Assembly: GCA_019119895.1 (NCBI GenBank)
Contig: DWWD01000049.1
Location: 1 to 64,000, forward strand
Origin: Candidatus Anaerostipes avistercoris
GTDB lineage: Bacteria > Bacillota > Clostridia > Lachnospirales > Lachnospiraceae
DNA: 64,000 nt
Reading direction: 5' to 3'
Of this stretch, positions 1 through 8,146 are shown piece after piece. Numbering within the stretch: position 1 is the stretch's first letter; every line of letters starts with the position of its first letter. The position numbers were made by a program, and so were the translations under genes. The notes beneath the pieces were generated by a model, which had not been told where the DNA came from, did no database searches, and saw only the letters and a list, made by a program, of their open reading frames with translations.

Positions 1-253
1 TGACAACGATCAATACTGATCAGCAGGGCGGAGCCCCTCTTGCCCTGCCGATCTCTAAAGCCGACCGCTTAATATGGCCTTGACTGGCCGGGAAATGCGG
101 CCCTGCTGGCCGCGGAAAGTGGCTGTTTGCAAAATTTTTTGTTTTTTGGAAAAATAGATATATTTTCGGAATAAAAATATCCTTTTTGGATATAAGAAAT
201 TACTCAAAGATTTGTTTCATAAGATCTTTTGGCTACAAAAAGTGTATCACGAA
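1..253. other. Gene-free left edge with a GC-rich block
   Basis: I see no gene here. Bases 25-120 are much richer in G and C than the AT-rich 121-253. They contain short inverted repeats: CAGGGC pairs with GCCCTG around 24-50, and there are several GGCC runs. A plus-strand frame stays open from the window edge to a TGA at 81-83 without a start codon, so the tail of a gene lying outside the window is possible, but I do not recognise its product. The stretch lies beyond the guaA terminator. Confidence 0.3.
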
Positions 254-297
254 AATAAAAAAAGTGCCCGAAACCCTTAATCTATAGGGTTTCGAGC
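254..297 (-). terminator. Intrinsic terminator of guaA
   Basis: A 9-bp perfect stem (269-277 with 286-294, CGAAACCCT/AGGGTTTCG) is followed in the minus direction by GC then ACTTTTTTT. It sits just past the guaA stop codon and therefore ends the guaA transcript. Confidence 0.88.
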
Positions 298-307
298 AAA
301 AAATGTG

Positions 308-1855
308 CTACTCAAATTCTATCGTTCCCGGCGGTTTGCTGGTCAGATCGTACATGACCCGATTGACTCCTTTTACTTCATTGATGATTCTTGTCATGAC
401 TTTATTAAGCACTTCATATGGTATTTCTGCTGCTTCTGCCGTCATGAAGTCAATGGTATTTACCGCTCTCAAAGCGACTGCGTAGTCATAGGTTCTTTCA
501 TCCCCCATAACGCCTACGCTTCGCATATTCGTAAGTCCCGCAAAGTACTGTCCGATGCTGCGGTCCAGTCCTGCGTTGGCAATTTCTTCTCTGTAGATCG
601 CATCTGCGTCCTGCACGATTCTTACTTTTTCTTCGGTGACTTCACCGATGATTCGGATACCAAGTCCCGGTCCCGGGAATGGCTGTCTGAATACAAGATA
701 TTCAGGAAGTCCCATTTCCAGTCCTGCTTTACGGACTTCGTCTTTAAACAGGTCGCGCAGCGGCTCGATGATTTCTTTGAAATCAACATGATCCGGCAGT
801 CCTCCCACGTTGTGGTGGGATTTGATCACTGCGGATTCTCCGCCCAGACCGCTTTCTACTACGTCCGGATAGATGGTTCCCTGTACAAGGAAATCCACTT
901 TTCCGATTTTCTTTGCTTCTTCCTCAAAGACACGGATGAATTCTTCGCCGATGATTTTACGTTTTTTCTCCGGCTCTTCCACGCCTTTTAATTTATCATA
1001 ATATCTCTGCTGTGCGTTGACGCGGATGAAGTTCAGGTCATACGGTCCTTCCGGTCCGAATACGGCCTCTACTTCGTCTCCTTCATTTTTACGGAGCAGA
1101 CCATGGTCAACAAACACGCAGGTCAGCTGTTTTCCGATTGCTTTGGAAAGCATAACCGCTGCTACAGAGGAATCCACGCCTCCTGACAATGCGCATAATA
1201 CTTTTCCATTTCCGACTTTCTCGCGGATCTTTTTGATGGATTCTTCTACGAAGGAATCCATTCTCCAGTCGCCGGAGCATTTGCAGACTTTCATAACGAA
1301 GTTGGAAAGCATTTTTGTTCCTTCTTCTGTATGCAGCACTTCTGGATGGAACTGGATTGCATATAAGTTCTTTTCTTTATTTTCTGCGGATGCTGTCGGG
1401 CAGTCTGCCGTATGAGATGTTGTTACAAATCCCGGCGCGATCTTTGAAATATAGTCAAAATGGCTCATCCAGCAGATGGTTTCTTTGGATACTCCGTCAA
1501 AGATTGGTGATGTCTCATCATCTACGATGACTTCTGTTTTTCCATACTCACGGACCGGGGCTTTCTCAACTTTTCCGCCCAGGATATGCTGCATCAGCTG
1601 TGCTCCATAGCATAATCCGAGAACCGGGATTCCCAGTTCAAATAATTCTTTGGAATACGTTGCGGCACCTTCTTCATAACAGCTGTTTGGTCCGCCGGTC
1701 AGAATGATTCCTTTCGGATTCATTTCTTTGATTTTTTCAATGTCGATCTTGTAGGAATAGATTTCACAGTATACATTGCACTCGCGAACACGGCGTGCCA
1801 CCAGCTGGTTATACTGTCCTCCAAAATCGATTACGATCACTAATTCGTTTTTCAC
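308..1855 (-). CDS. guaA: GMP synthase (glutamine-hydrolysing)
   Basis: Converts XMP to GMP using glutamine and ATP, the last step of guanine nucleotide synthesis in the cytoplasm. The 515-residue length is normal. The N-terminal class I glutamine amidotransferase domain (about 1-195) shows the nucleophile Cys82 in GLCYGAQ and the His/Glu pair in QFHPEV. The ATP-pyrophosphatase domain carries the PP-loop SGGVDSS near residue 225. The C-terminal dimerisation domain ends in the family-typical KPPGTIEFE. The start is a GTG at 1855, preceded at 7 nt by AGGAGG. It lies 78 nt downstream of metK on the same strand; the gap holds only a short CCGGC-ACA-GCCGG hairpin, so the two may be co-transcribed. 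Confidence 0.97.
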   Translation of the reverse strand: MKNELVIVIDFGGQYNQLVARRVRECNVYCEIYSYKIDIEKIKEMNPKGIILTGGPNSCYEEGAATYSKELFELGIPVLGLCYGAQLMQHILGGKVEKAPVREYGKTEVIVDDETSPIFDGVSKETICWMSHFDYISKIAPGFVTTSHTADCPTASAENKEKNLYAIQFHPEVLHTEEGTKMLSNFVMKVCKCSGDWRMDSFVEESIKKIREKVGNGKVLCALSGGVDSSVAAVMLSKAIGKQLTCVFVDHGLLRKNEGDEVEAVFGPEGPYDLNFIRVNAQQRYYDKLKGVEEPEKKRKIIGEEFIRVFEEEAKKIGKVDFLVQGTIYPDVVESGLGGESAVIKSHHNVGGLPDHVDFKEIIEPLRDLFKDEVRKAGLEMGLPEYLVFRQPFPGPGLGIRIIGEVTEEKVRIVQDADAIYREEIANAGLDRSIGQYFAGLTNMRSVGVMGDERTYDYAVALRAVNTIDFMTAEAAEIPYEVLNKVMTRIINEVKGVNRVMYDLTSKPPGTIEFE

Positions 1856-1933
1856 TCATTCTCCTCCTAGGTTGCAGAATCATCCGGCTGTGCCGGCAGT
1901 GGTTTCAGGAATCCGCAGGAATTCCCTGGTATC

Positions 1934-3118
1934 TTAATCAGCTTTCAGTATGTCCACCTTATCCAGTTTCTCCCATGGAAGATCCAGATCATTGCGTCCG
2001 AAATGTCCATAGGCTGCTGTCTGTTTGTAAATCGGTCTTCTGAGATCCAACATCTTGATGATACCTGCAGGTCTTAAATCAAAATGTCTGCGAATCAGGT
2101 CCACAAGTTCCTGACTGCTCTTCTTTCCGGTTCCAAAAGTGTCAACCATAATAGATGTAGGTTCTGCCACACCGATCGCATAAGACAACTGGATTTCACA
2201 TTTATCTGCCAGTCCTGCCGCTACGATGTTCTTGGCCACATATCGTGCCGCATAAGCCGCAGAGCGGTCAACCTTCGTGCAGTCTTTTCCGGAGAATGCT
2301 CCGCCGCCGTGACGGGCATATCCGCCGTAAGTATCTACGATGATTTTTCTTCCGGTAAGTCCTGCGTCTCCGTGAGGACCTCCGATGACAAAACGTCCGG
2401 TCGGATTAATATAGAACCTGGTTTCTTCATCCACCATTTCCGCAGGGAGAATCTTGTCAAAAACTTCTCTCTTAATGTCTTCATGAATCTGTTCCTGAGT
2501 TATATCAGGATCATGCTGGGTGGAAAGAACGACCGCTTCCAGGCGGAATGGTTTTCCGTCTTCGTCATATTCCACAGTAACCTGAGTTTTTCCATCTGGT
2601 CTTAAGTATGGCAGGGTTCCGTCTTTTCTTACCTTTGTCAGCTGTCTTGCCAGCTTGTGGGCAAGTGAAATCGGATAAGGCATATATTCATCGGTTTCGT
2701 TGGTCGCATACCCAAACATCATTCCCTGATCTCCGGCTCCGATGGCGTCGAGTTCTTCTTCGCTCATTTCATGCTCCCTTGCTTCCAGTGCCTTGTCCAC
2801 GCCCATGGCAATGTCAGAAGACTGCTCGTCAATGGCTGTGATGACTCCGCATGTGTCTGCGTCAAATCCGTATTTTCCTCTTGTATATCCAACTTCACGT
2901 ATCGTGTCTCTGACAATCTTCTGGATGTCCACATAGGCATTGGTTGTAATCTCTCCCATGACCATGACGATTCCGGTCGTCGTGCAGGTTTCACACGCCA
3001 CACGGCTCATTGGATCCTGTTCCATCAGGGCGTCTAAAATAGCATCTGATATCTGATCACAAATTTTGTCCGGATGACCTTCTGTTACAGATTCAGATGT
3101 AAATAGTAACTTATCCAT
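1934..3118 (-). CDS. metK: S-adenosylmethionine synthetase
   Basis: Makes S-adenosylmethionine from methionine and ATP. At 394 residues it is full length. The N-terminal signature [13 protein letters not shown] near residue 15, the hexapeptide region [12 protein letters not shown] near 127 and the P-loop-like GGGAFSGKD near 270 are all present. The ATG at 3118 follows AAAGGATAAG. A usable sigma-A promoter lies about 60 nt upstream (-35 at 3191-3196, -10 at 3168-3173). The leader is too short to hold a SAM riboswitch, which is notable because metK is often SAM-riboswitch controlled in Firmicutes. Confidence 0.97.
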   Translation of the reverse strand: MDKLLFTSESVTEGHPDKICDQISDAILDALMEQDPMSRVACETCTTTGIVMVMGEITTNAYVDIQKIVRDTIREVGYTRGKYGFDADTCGVITAIDEQSSDIAMGVDKALEAREHEMSEEELDAIGAGDQGMMFGYATNETDEYMPYPISLAHKLARQLTKVRKDGTLPYLRPDGKTQVTVEYDEDGKPFRLEAVVLSTQHDPDITQEQIHEDIKREVFDKILPAEMVDEETRFYINPTGRFVIGGPHGDAGLTGRKIIVDTYGGYARHGGGAFSGKDCTKVDRSAAYAARYVAKNIVAAGLADKCEIQLSYAIGVAEPTSIMVDTFGTGKKSSQELVDLIRRHFDLRPAGIIKMLDLRRPIYKQTAAYGHFGRNDLDLPWEKLDKVDILKAD

Positions 3119-3144
3119 ATCTTATCCTTTCTGCTGATTTGATT

Positions 3145-3196
3145 GAAACATCTGAAATGTTTCGATTTCTATATTTTTTATTTTTATCTCACACAA
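3145..3196 (-). promoter_or_regulatory. metK promoter with 5' leader hairpin
   Basis: On the minus strand TTGTGT (3191-3196) and TATAGA (3168-3173) are separated by 17 nt. The presumed transcript begins near 3162 with a 7-bp stem-loop, GAAACAT/ATGTTTC (3145-3151 with 3157-3163). The hairpin has no U-run, so it is more likely a stabiliser or operator than a terminator. Confidence 0.5.
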
Positions 3197-3211
3197 TTCC
3201 AAAAGAATTCT

Positions 3212-3244
3212 GAGATAAAGAAAAGGCCCGAATTGCTTCGGACC
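3212..3244 (-). terminator. Terminator of the PsiE-like gene
   Basis: An 8-bp stem (3225-3232 with 3237-3244, one G-U pair) with a four-base loop is followed on the minus strand by TTTTCTTT. The stem touches the stop codon of the upstream gene. Confidence 0.8.
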
Positions 3245-3885
3245 TAATGTTCTTTTGGCATAAACGGAACCGACCGATCCCGGATTACCTCAATTTCCGC
3301 GATTCGTCCGTTGATCACTTTTTCAACGCGCAAAGCTCCGCCCAGGAAAAAATAACACTGCCCTACCTGAAATCCTCGTTCTCCCTTTTCGACATATTCT
3401 TCCATTAAATCTTCCAGAGTTTCTCCCTGGAATTCTTCCGGAATGCCCACATGAATCAGCTGATTGATATCTGCGATCTTTTGTGACGGCAGAAAAATGG
3501 TTTTATCCACATCATCAAATTCTCCAAACAGAAATTTTCTGACCGCAAACAAAACTGCAATCGCCAGGATTCCAATCAGATTTTCGACCGGCGTCGTATG
3601 TTCCACGATCATCTGACGGGCAATGGCAAACATCAGAACTTCCACCAGTGTATCCGGCGTATGTTTGCAGAGCATTTTGATAAACTCAATGCAGATGACC
3701 AGATTAAATGCCACTCCTACAAACTGATAGATTTCAGCTGTTCCCGGATGATCCGACAGAAGCTCAACCAAATCTTTTATGAGCCATACAGTTCCGCCGA
3801 CTACCGCGATGGTTATGATTGCCGATAATATCAATTCCACCCATTTTGAAATCTTGAACACTTCATTTTTCAGGTATTGTCTCAT
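3244..3885 (-). CDS. PsiE-like integral membrane protein
   Basis: A 213-residue protein with four probable transmembrane segments in its first 120 residues (about 17-40, 54-72, 80-95 and 100-118). These are followed by a soluble C-terminal domain of about 90 residues. The membrane part, with the stretch FNLVICIEFIKML and a following RQMIVEHTTP, resembles the PsiE family (phosphate-starvation-inducible E), whose function is unknown. The C-terminal half ends in basic and beta-rich sequence and could be a regulatory domain. The ATG at 3885 follows AGGAGA. It is 16 nt downstream of murA and probably the last gene of that transcript, because a terminator follows. The family assignment is from motif memory only. 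Confidence 0.6.
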   Translation of the reverse strand: MRQYLKNEVFKISKWVELILSAIITIAVVGGTVWLIKDLVELLSDHPGTAEIYQFVGVAFNLVICIEFIKMLCKHTPDTLVEVLMFAIARQMIVEHTTPVENLIGILAIAVLFAVRKFLFGEFDDVDKTIFLPSQKIADINQLIHVGIPEEFQGETLEDLMEEYVEKGERGFQVGQCYFFLGGALRVEKVINGRIAEIEVIRDRSVPFMPKEH

Positions 3886-3901
3886 GAAGGCAATTCTCCT
3901 C

Positions 3902-5197
3902 TTATCCTATTTTCAATTTAAATTTTGCAATTTCTTTTTCATCATTGACCATTTTGATTTCTCCGCCGAGACTTCTCAGTTTCTTTTCGAAATCTTCATA
4001 ACCGCGGGAAATATATCCGATCTCGCTGACTGTGGTAAATCCTTTTGCTGCCAGTCCCGCAATGACCAGAGCGGCTCCGGCTCTCAGATCCGGCGCTTCC
4101 ACATCAGCGCCTGTAAATCCTTCCACACCTGTGATGATCGCAGTTCTTCCATCTACCTGAATGGTCGCTCCCATTTTCGTCAGTTCATCCACGTAACGAA
4201 ACCGGTTTTCAAAAATGCTCTCTGAAATAACACTGGTTCCGTTGGAAAGAGCCAGTGTAACTGCCATCTGAGGCTGCATATCAGTTGGGAATCCCGGATA
4301 TGGCAGCGTTTTGATATTCGTAGATTCCAGACGTTTTGTCGCTGACACACGGACAGCGTCGTCAAATTCGTCTACCTGCGCACCGATTTCCGCCAGCTTC
4401 GCGCTGATTGCTTCCAGATGCTTTGGAATCACGTTTTTGATCGTAATATCACCTTTTGTCGCAACTGCCGCCGTCATAAATGTTCCGGCCTCGATCTGGT
4501 CCGGAATAATAGAATACTGGCAGTCTCCAAAGCGCTCTACTCCGCGGATCTTGATGACATCTGTACCTGCTCCGCGGATCTTTGCTCCCATGCTGTTTAA
4601 GAAGTTCGCAACATCTACTACATGCGGTTCTTTCGCGGAGTTTTCAATGATCGTATCTCCTTTGGCGAGAGACGCTGCCATCATAACATTGATTGTCGCT
4701 CCCACAGAGACAACATCCATGTAAATATGGCATCCCCTCAGCTCTTCCGCTTTCGCGCTGATCATTCCATTTTCAATCTCTATTTCTGCTCCAAGGGCTT
4801 TGAATCCCTTAATATGCTGGTCGATCGGACGGCTTCCAATCTCACATCCGCCCGGAAGAGCAACTCTTGCTCTCTTATATTTTCCAAGAAGCGCTCCTAT
4901 CAGATAATAGGACGCGCGGATTTTTCGAATATATTCATTATCTACATCACACTCTGGGTGAATTCCTTTTCCACTGATCATTACTTCATGTTTTCCAGTT
5001 CTATCTATCGTTGCTCCAATTCCTTCCATTGCCTGGAGCAGTACATTTATATCTCTAACATCTGGCATGTTGTCAATCAAGCATTTTCCATCGGTCATAA
5101 CTGCTGCTGCCAGAACCGGCAGTGCTGCATTCTTTGCTCCGCCGATGACCACTTCGCCTACCAGCGGGTTTCCACCTTTAATGACATATTGTTTCAT
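3902..5197 (-). CDS. murA: UDP-N-acetylglucosamine 1-carboxyvinyltransferase
   Basis: Transfers enolpyruvate from PEP to UDP-GlcNAc, the first committed step of peptidoglycan synthesis. The catalytic, fosfomycin-reactive cysteine is present in PGGCEIGSRPIDQH near residue 120. The N-terminal substrate lysine and asparagines lie in IKGG and GGAKNAALP. I place the start at the ATG at 5197 because GAGGTG lies just upstream. A frame-compatible TTG at 5209 would put that Shine-Dalgarno sequence inside the coding region. At 431 residues it has a normal length. Firmicutes often carry two MurA paralogues; this window shows only this one. Confidence 0.95.
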   Translation of the reverse strand: MKQYVIKGGNPLVGEVVIGGAKNAALPVLAAAVMTDGKCLIDNMPDVRDINVLLQAMEGIGATIDRTGKHEVMISGKGIHPECDVDNEYIRKIRASYYLIGALLGKYKRARVALPGGCEIGSRPIDQHIKGFKALGAEIEIENGMISAKAEELRGCHIYMDVVSVGATINVMMAASLAKGDTIIENSAKEPHVVDVANFLNSMGAKIRGAGTDVIKIRGVERFGDCQYSIIPDQIEAGTFMTAAVATKGDITIKNVIPKHLEAISAKLAEIGAQVDEFDDAVRVSATKRLESTNIKTLPYPGFPTDMQPQMAVTLALSNGTSVISESIFENRFRYVDELTKMGATIQVDGRTAIITGVEGFTGADVEAPDLRAGAALVIAGLAAKGFTTVSEIGYISRGYEDFEKKLRSLGGEIKMVNDEKEIAKFKLKIG

Positions 5198-5289
5198 GAT
5201 ACACCTCAATTTATCTATATTATTAAAACCTTAATTTCATCTTTTGGTAATTATTTTTAAAATCATACATTCTACATTATAACATAACT

Positions 5290-5793
5290 TTATAGGTTTT
5301 CCAACACTTTTTCTAATGAGCTGCCTATATCCAGCCCATCCAGTTCTACAATCACATCCGCATACTTTTCATATAACGGCACCCGCTCGCAGTACAGGTC
5401 ATGCAGAGTCTGATCCTGCTCCAGCACTACGCCCCGGGCGTTCAGATCGCCCAGCCTTTTTTTGACTGACTGAAAAGAAAGTTTCAGATACACAACTTCT
5501 CCGATTTCACGAAAATGTTCCATCGCTTTTTCACTGTAAATCGCACTGCCTCCCGGCGCGATCACTGCGCCGCAGGCCTCTATGGACGCGTTCACTTCTT
5601 CTTCGATTTTCTTAAATCCTTCATTGCCTTCATCCGCGATGATCTCCTTCAGCAGCTTTCCTTCCCGCTGCTGAATCACAAGATCCGTATCAATAAATTC
5701 ACAGCCCAGTGCCTTGGCAAGGAGCACGCCAATGGTGCTTTTCCCCGCGCCGGGCATTCCGATCAAAGTATAATTATTGTCTTTTGACGCCAT
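5290..5793 (-). CDS. Shikimate-kinase-like P-loop kinase
   Basis: A 167-residue protein of the shikimate kinase fold. The Walker A motif GMPGAGKST spans 12-20, the magnesium/shikimate acidic pair lies in FIDTD (33-37), and Arg137 sits in the ERVPLYEKYAD motif. Two shikimate-binding positions differ from the usual AroK: the Arg after the conserved Phe is Lys61 (GFKKIE), and the GGG loop is GGS (81-83). The lid is RGVV instead of RPL. It may be a true but divergent AroK or a paralogue acting on another substrate. Its start overlaps the upstream flavin reductase gene by 20 nt, indicating translational coupling. No other aromatic pathway gene is nearby. Confidence 0.7.
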   Translation of the reverse strand: MASKDNNYTLIGMPGAGKSTIGVLLAKALGCEFIDTDLVIQQREGKLLKEIIADEGNEGFKKIEEEVNASIEACGAVIAPGGSAIYSEKAMEHFREIGEVVYLKLSFQSVKKRLGDLNARGVVLEQDQTLHDLYCERVPLYEKYADVIVELDGLDIGSSLEKVLENL

Positions 5794-6370
5794 GGTTCTT
5801 TTTCCTTTTCTTTTTCTTCCTTACCGAGTATCCAAATGTGCCAAGCTGTTTTCCTGTCTCAAAATAACTGCCGTGGGAATAAACCAGAGGATTCGTTTTC
5901 TCCAGGGCAAATCTTCCATTCTCTTCCATATACGTATCGTCTACCATAATATTGACGACTTTCGCCATAAACATATGATGGGATCCAAGGGGAATGATCT
6001 CTTCGACCCGACATTCAATATTAACCGGACTCGCCGCGAGCACCGGCGCATCCACAACCTGCGCTTCTTCTTTCTCCAGTCCCATTTCTTTAAATTTATC
6101 CATATTTCTTCCTGACCGCACGCCGCAGAAGTCCGTCGCCTTCACCAACGCCTTTGTCGTCAGATTGATGACAAACTCTCCGCTGTTTTTGATCATATCA
6201 TAAGAGTGTCTCTCCGGTCTCACAGAGATATAAGTCATCGGAGGATTGGTGCAGATCGTTCCCGTCCACGCAACCGTCAGTACATTATCTTCTCCCCCGT
6301 TCCGGCAGGTAACCATAACTGCCGGAAGAGGATATATCATATTGCCTGGTTTCCATGAAATTTTACTCAT
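5774..6370 (-). CDS. Flavin reductase family protein (DIM6/NtaB type)
   Basis: A 198-residue flavin-reductase-like FMN-binding split-barrel protein. The N-terminal region has GNMIYPLPAVMVTC and then GTICTNPPMTYISVRPERHSYDMI, the typical pattern of this family where the FMN is bound. Such proteins reduce FMN or FAD with NAD(P)H or act as stand-alone flavoproteins; the physiological partner cannot be told from sequence. The C-terminus is an unusual run of lysines and arginines that overlaps the start of the next gene by 20 nt. It is 9 nt downstream of the HIT gene, so a hit-flavin reductase-kinase operon is likely. Confidence 0.85.
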   Translation of the reverse strand: MSKISWKPGNMIYPLPAVMVTCRNGGEDNVLTVAWTGTICTNPPMTYISVRPERHSYDMIKNSGEFVINLTTKALVKATDFCGVRSGRNMDKFKEMGLEKEEAQVVDAPVLAASPVNIECRVEEIIPLGSHHMFMAKVVNIMVDDTYMEENGRFALEKTNPLVYSHGSYFETGKQLGTFGYSVRKKKKRKKNHGVKRQ

Positions 6371-6379
6371 GACAGTCTC

Positions 6380-6796
6380 CTACAGTGCTTTGCGGATATC
6401 CCTGCGCAGCTGATCCATCTCTTCTGCGTCCATGGAATGGCCTTCCCATTTGACTGTCACATCGTCACCTTCATAGCGCGGAATCAGATGCATGTGGAAA
6501 TGGAACACGGTCTGTCCCGCAATGACGCCGTTATTCTGAAGTATATTCAGACCGTCACAATTTAAAACTTCTTTTAATGCTCTTGCCACAACGGCTGCCA
6601 GCTGGAATAACTTTCCTGCTGTTTCAGCGTCGATGTCATAAATGTCTTTGTAATGTTCTTTCGGCAGAACCAGCACGTGGCCCTTCGCTGCAGGTGAAGC
6701 ATCCATGATCACTTTGAACTCTGAATTTTCATAAATCGTGTTGGAAGGAATATCTCCACTCACGATTTTACAAAAAACGCAATCTTCTTTCTTCAT
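6380..6796 (-). CDS. HIT family nucleotide-binding protein
   Basis: A 138-residue histidine triad protein of the HinT branch, which hydrolyses phosphoramidate bonds on nucleotides such as AMP-lysine. The triad is seen as FHFHMHLIPR with His99, His101 and His103. An N-terminal CVFC (6-9) matches the zinc-binding variant common in Firmicutes. The ATG at 6796 follows AAGGAAG. It heads the operon with the flavin reductase and the kinase-like gene. A gap of about 350 bp separates it from recR and contains terminators and a candidate RNA. Confidence 0.92.
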   Translation of the reverse strand: MKKEDCVFCKIVSGDIPSNTIYENSEFKVIMDASPAAKGHVLVLPKEHYKDIYDIDAETAGKLFQLAAVVARALKEVLNCDGLNILQNNGVIAGQTVFHFHMHLIPRYEGDDVTVKWEGHSMDAEEMDQLRRDIRKAL

Positions 6797-6968
6797 GTTC
6801 TGTAACTTCCTTTCTGAGTGTGATTGTATCTGTGATGTATTTTATCTTATTGTCTCTCTTTTTTCAAGAAACCTGGCTGATTTCTTTTTTATTTAATACG
6901 TTGTACATATATTATGTGATTTTTTTAAATTTCTTACAAAAGTTCACTTTTTGTTCACATTTTTGTTT

Positions 6969-7081
6969 TATAATAATCCTCGTAAAGTAGTTAATACTTT
7001 CAAATCCTACCCCTCTTGAGGATGAAAATCCTCTCCTTATTGTTTTAAGAGAAAAAACCGGCGCAAGCCGGTTTTTTCTTT
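6969..7081 (+). ncRNA. Candidate small RNA with three stem-loops
   Basis: A plus-strand -10 box TATAAT lies at 6969-6974, with no strong -35. From about 6981 the sequence can form hairpin 1 (6984-6989 with 6995-7000, AAAGTA/TACTTT). A 17-nt C-rich single-stranded linker follows, containing CCTACCCCTC (7006-7015). Hairpin 2 has a GAAA tetraloop (7018-7023 with 7028-7033). Last comes an intrinsic terminator at 7058-7071 with six U. The GAAA loop and the U-run favour the plus strand. The C-rich linker could pair with Shine-Dalgarno sequences, as in RsaE-type regulators. It does not match the SRP RNA signature even though SRP RNA is often near dnaX/recR. No expression evidence is available. Confidence 0.4.
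7049..7081. terminator. Bidirectional intrinsic terminator
   Basis: A perfect CCGGC-GCAA-GCCGG stem (7058-7062 with 7067-7071) is flanked by six A on the left and six T on the right, so it works in both directions. It would end the candidate plus-strand RNA and back up the recR terminator. Confidence 0.85.
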
Positions 7082-7096
7082 GTCTGAAATTTTTAC

Positions 7097-7129
7097 ACAA
7101 AAAAAGAGAAGAATCGCAGAGTATTCTTC
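7097..7129 (-). terminator. Terminator of the ybaB-recR transcript
   Basis: Stem GAAGAAT/ATTCTTC (7108-7114 with 7123-7129) is followed on the minus strand by TCTTTTTTTG, 15 nt beyond the recR stop codon. Confidence 0.75.
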
Positions 7130-7143
7130 CCTTCTTTTTACAT

Positions 7144-7740
7144 CTAAATTTCTGTGCGCCCTTCCAGGGCCCGGAGCAGAGTCACTTCATCAATATACTC
7201 CAGATCTCCTCCTACCGGAACTCCGCTGGCTATTTTACTGACTTTGATTCCCGTCGGCTTTACCAGCTTGCTGATATACATGGCTGTTGTCTCTCCTTCC
7301 AGGTTAGAATTAGTCGCAATAATCAGTTCTTTTACATTTCCCTGAAGTCTCGCCATCAATTCTTTCAGCCGGATATCATCCGGACCGATTCCAAGCATCG
7401 GAGAAATTGCTCCGTGGAGTACATGATAGACTCCTTCATATTTTCCTGTTTTTTCATAGGCCAGAAGATCTCTCGTATCTTCCACCACCATGATCGTACT
7501 GTGATCTCTCTTGTCACTGGCACAGATCGGGCAGATTTCCTGATCAGTCAGCGTGCAGCATTCTTTACAGTAATGTACATTTTCCTTCGCGCTGATGATG
7601 GTATCAGAAAGTTTTTTCACCTGATCCTTCGGCATATTGATAATATGAAACGCCAGGCGCCCAGCGGACTTCGGTCCGATTCCCGGAAGCTTTCCCAGTT
7701 CCTCAATCAGCTGCGTAATCTGGTTGCTGTAGTATTCCAT
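7144..7740 (-). CDS. recR: Recombination mediator protein RecR
   Basis: Acts with RecO (and RecF) to load RecA on gapped DNA. The 198-residue protein has the helix-hairpin-helix [15 protein letters not shown] near 18-32 and a four-cysteine zinc site C58-x2-C61-x8-C70-x2-C73. A Toprim domain starting at [13 protein letters not shown] covers about 83-170. It is separated from ybaB by only 3 nt, the usual ybaB-recR pair. Confidence 0.97.
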   Translation of the reverse strand: MEYYSNQITQLIEELGKLPGIGPKSAGRLAFHIINMPKDQVKKLSDTIISAKENVHYCKECCTLTDQEICPICASDKRDHSTIMVVEDTRDLLAYEKTGKYEGVYHVLHGAISPMLGIGPDDIRLKELMARLQGNVKELIIATNSNLEGETTAMYISKLVKPTGIKVSKIASGVPVGGDLEYIDEVTLLRALEGRTEI

Positions 7741-7743
7741 ATT

Positions 7744-8097
7744 TTAGAATGGGAATCCTCCGCCCATTCCTCCTAAGCCGCCGGTGATTTTGCCCATACG
7801 CTTCTGAGAATCTTCTTCCATTTTCCGAAGCGCTTCATTGGTTGCTGCAACGATGAGATCTTCCAACATTTCAATATCATCCGGATCTACAACTTCTTCA
7901 TCCAGAGAAACAGAAACAACTTCTTTCTTTCCGGAAACAACAACTTTTACGACTCCGCCTCCGGCTGTCGCTTCATAGGTTGTTTCCTCTAATTCTTTTG
8001 TTGTATCTTCCATCTGCTTCTGCATTTTCTGCGCCTGCTTCATGAGCTGGTTCATATTCCCGCCCATTCCAGGCATTCCGCCTTTTCTTTTTGCCAT
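7744..8097 (-). CDS. YbaB/EbfC family nucleoid-associated protein
   Basis: A 117-residue DNA-binding dimer of the YbaB/EbfC family. The N-terminal Met/Gln-rich helix ([17 protein letters not shown]) and the following [23 protein letters not shown] are typical. The C-terminus is glycine-rich ([10 protein letters not shown]). It is thought to bind DNA as a small nucleoid protein and is almost always next to recR. The ATG at 8097 follows GGAGGGAAA. A symporter gene separates it from dnaX, its usual upstream neighbour. Confidence 0.93.
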   Translation of the reverse strand: MAKRKGGMPGMGGNMNQLMKQAQKMQKQMEDTTKELEETTYEATAGGGVVKVVVSGKKEVVSVSLDEEVVDPDDIEMLEDLIVAATNEALRKMEEDSQKRMGKITGGLGGMGGGFPF

Positions 8098-8146
8098 TTG
8101 ATTTCCCTCCTGAAATTATGTTATAAAAATTAAATCACTGCTGTAT

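Noticed and set aside
305..991. Long open frame on the plus strand inside guaA
   Set aside because: It is a shadow of guaA in the opposite frame, lacks a ribosome site and shows no family features. The same holds for the antisense frames over metK, murA, dnaX and the PBP gene.
3119..3243. SAM riboswitch before metK
   Set aside because: The untranslated leader is only about 45 nt, with one 7-bp hairpin; there is no room for the four-way junction of SAM-I or other known SAM aptamers.
6981..7081. SRP (4.5S) RNA gene near recR/dnaX
   Set aside because: The conserved apical loop motif (GGAAG...AGCAG) is absent and the stems are separate short hairpins rather than one long rod.
6912..7100. 62-codon minus-strand frame between recR and hit
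   Set aside because: It runs through two terminator hairpins and has no Shine-Dalgarno sequence; the region is better explained as non-coding.
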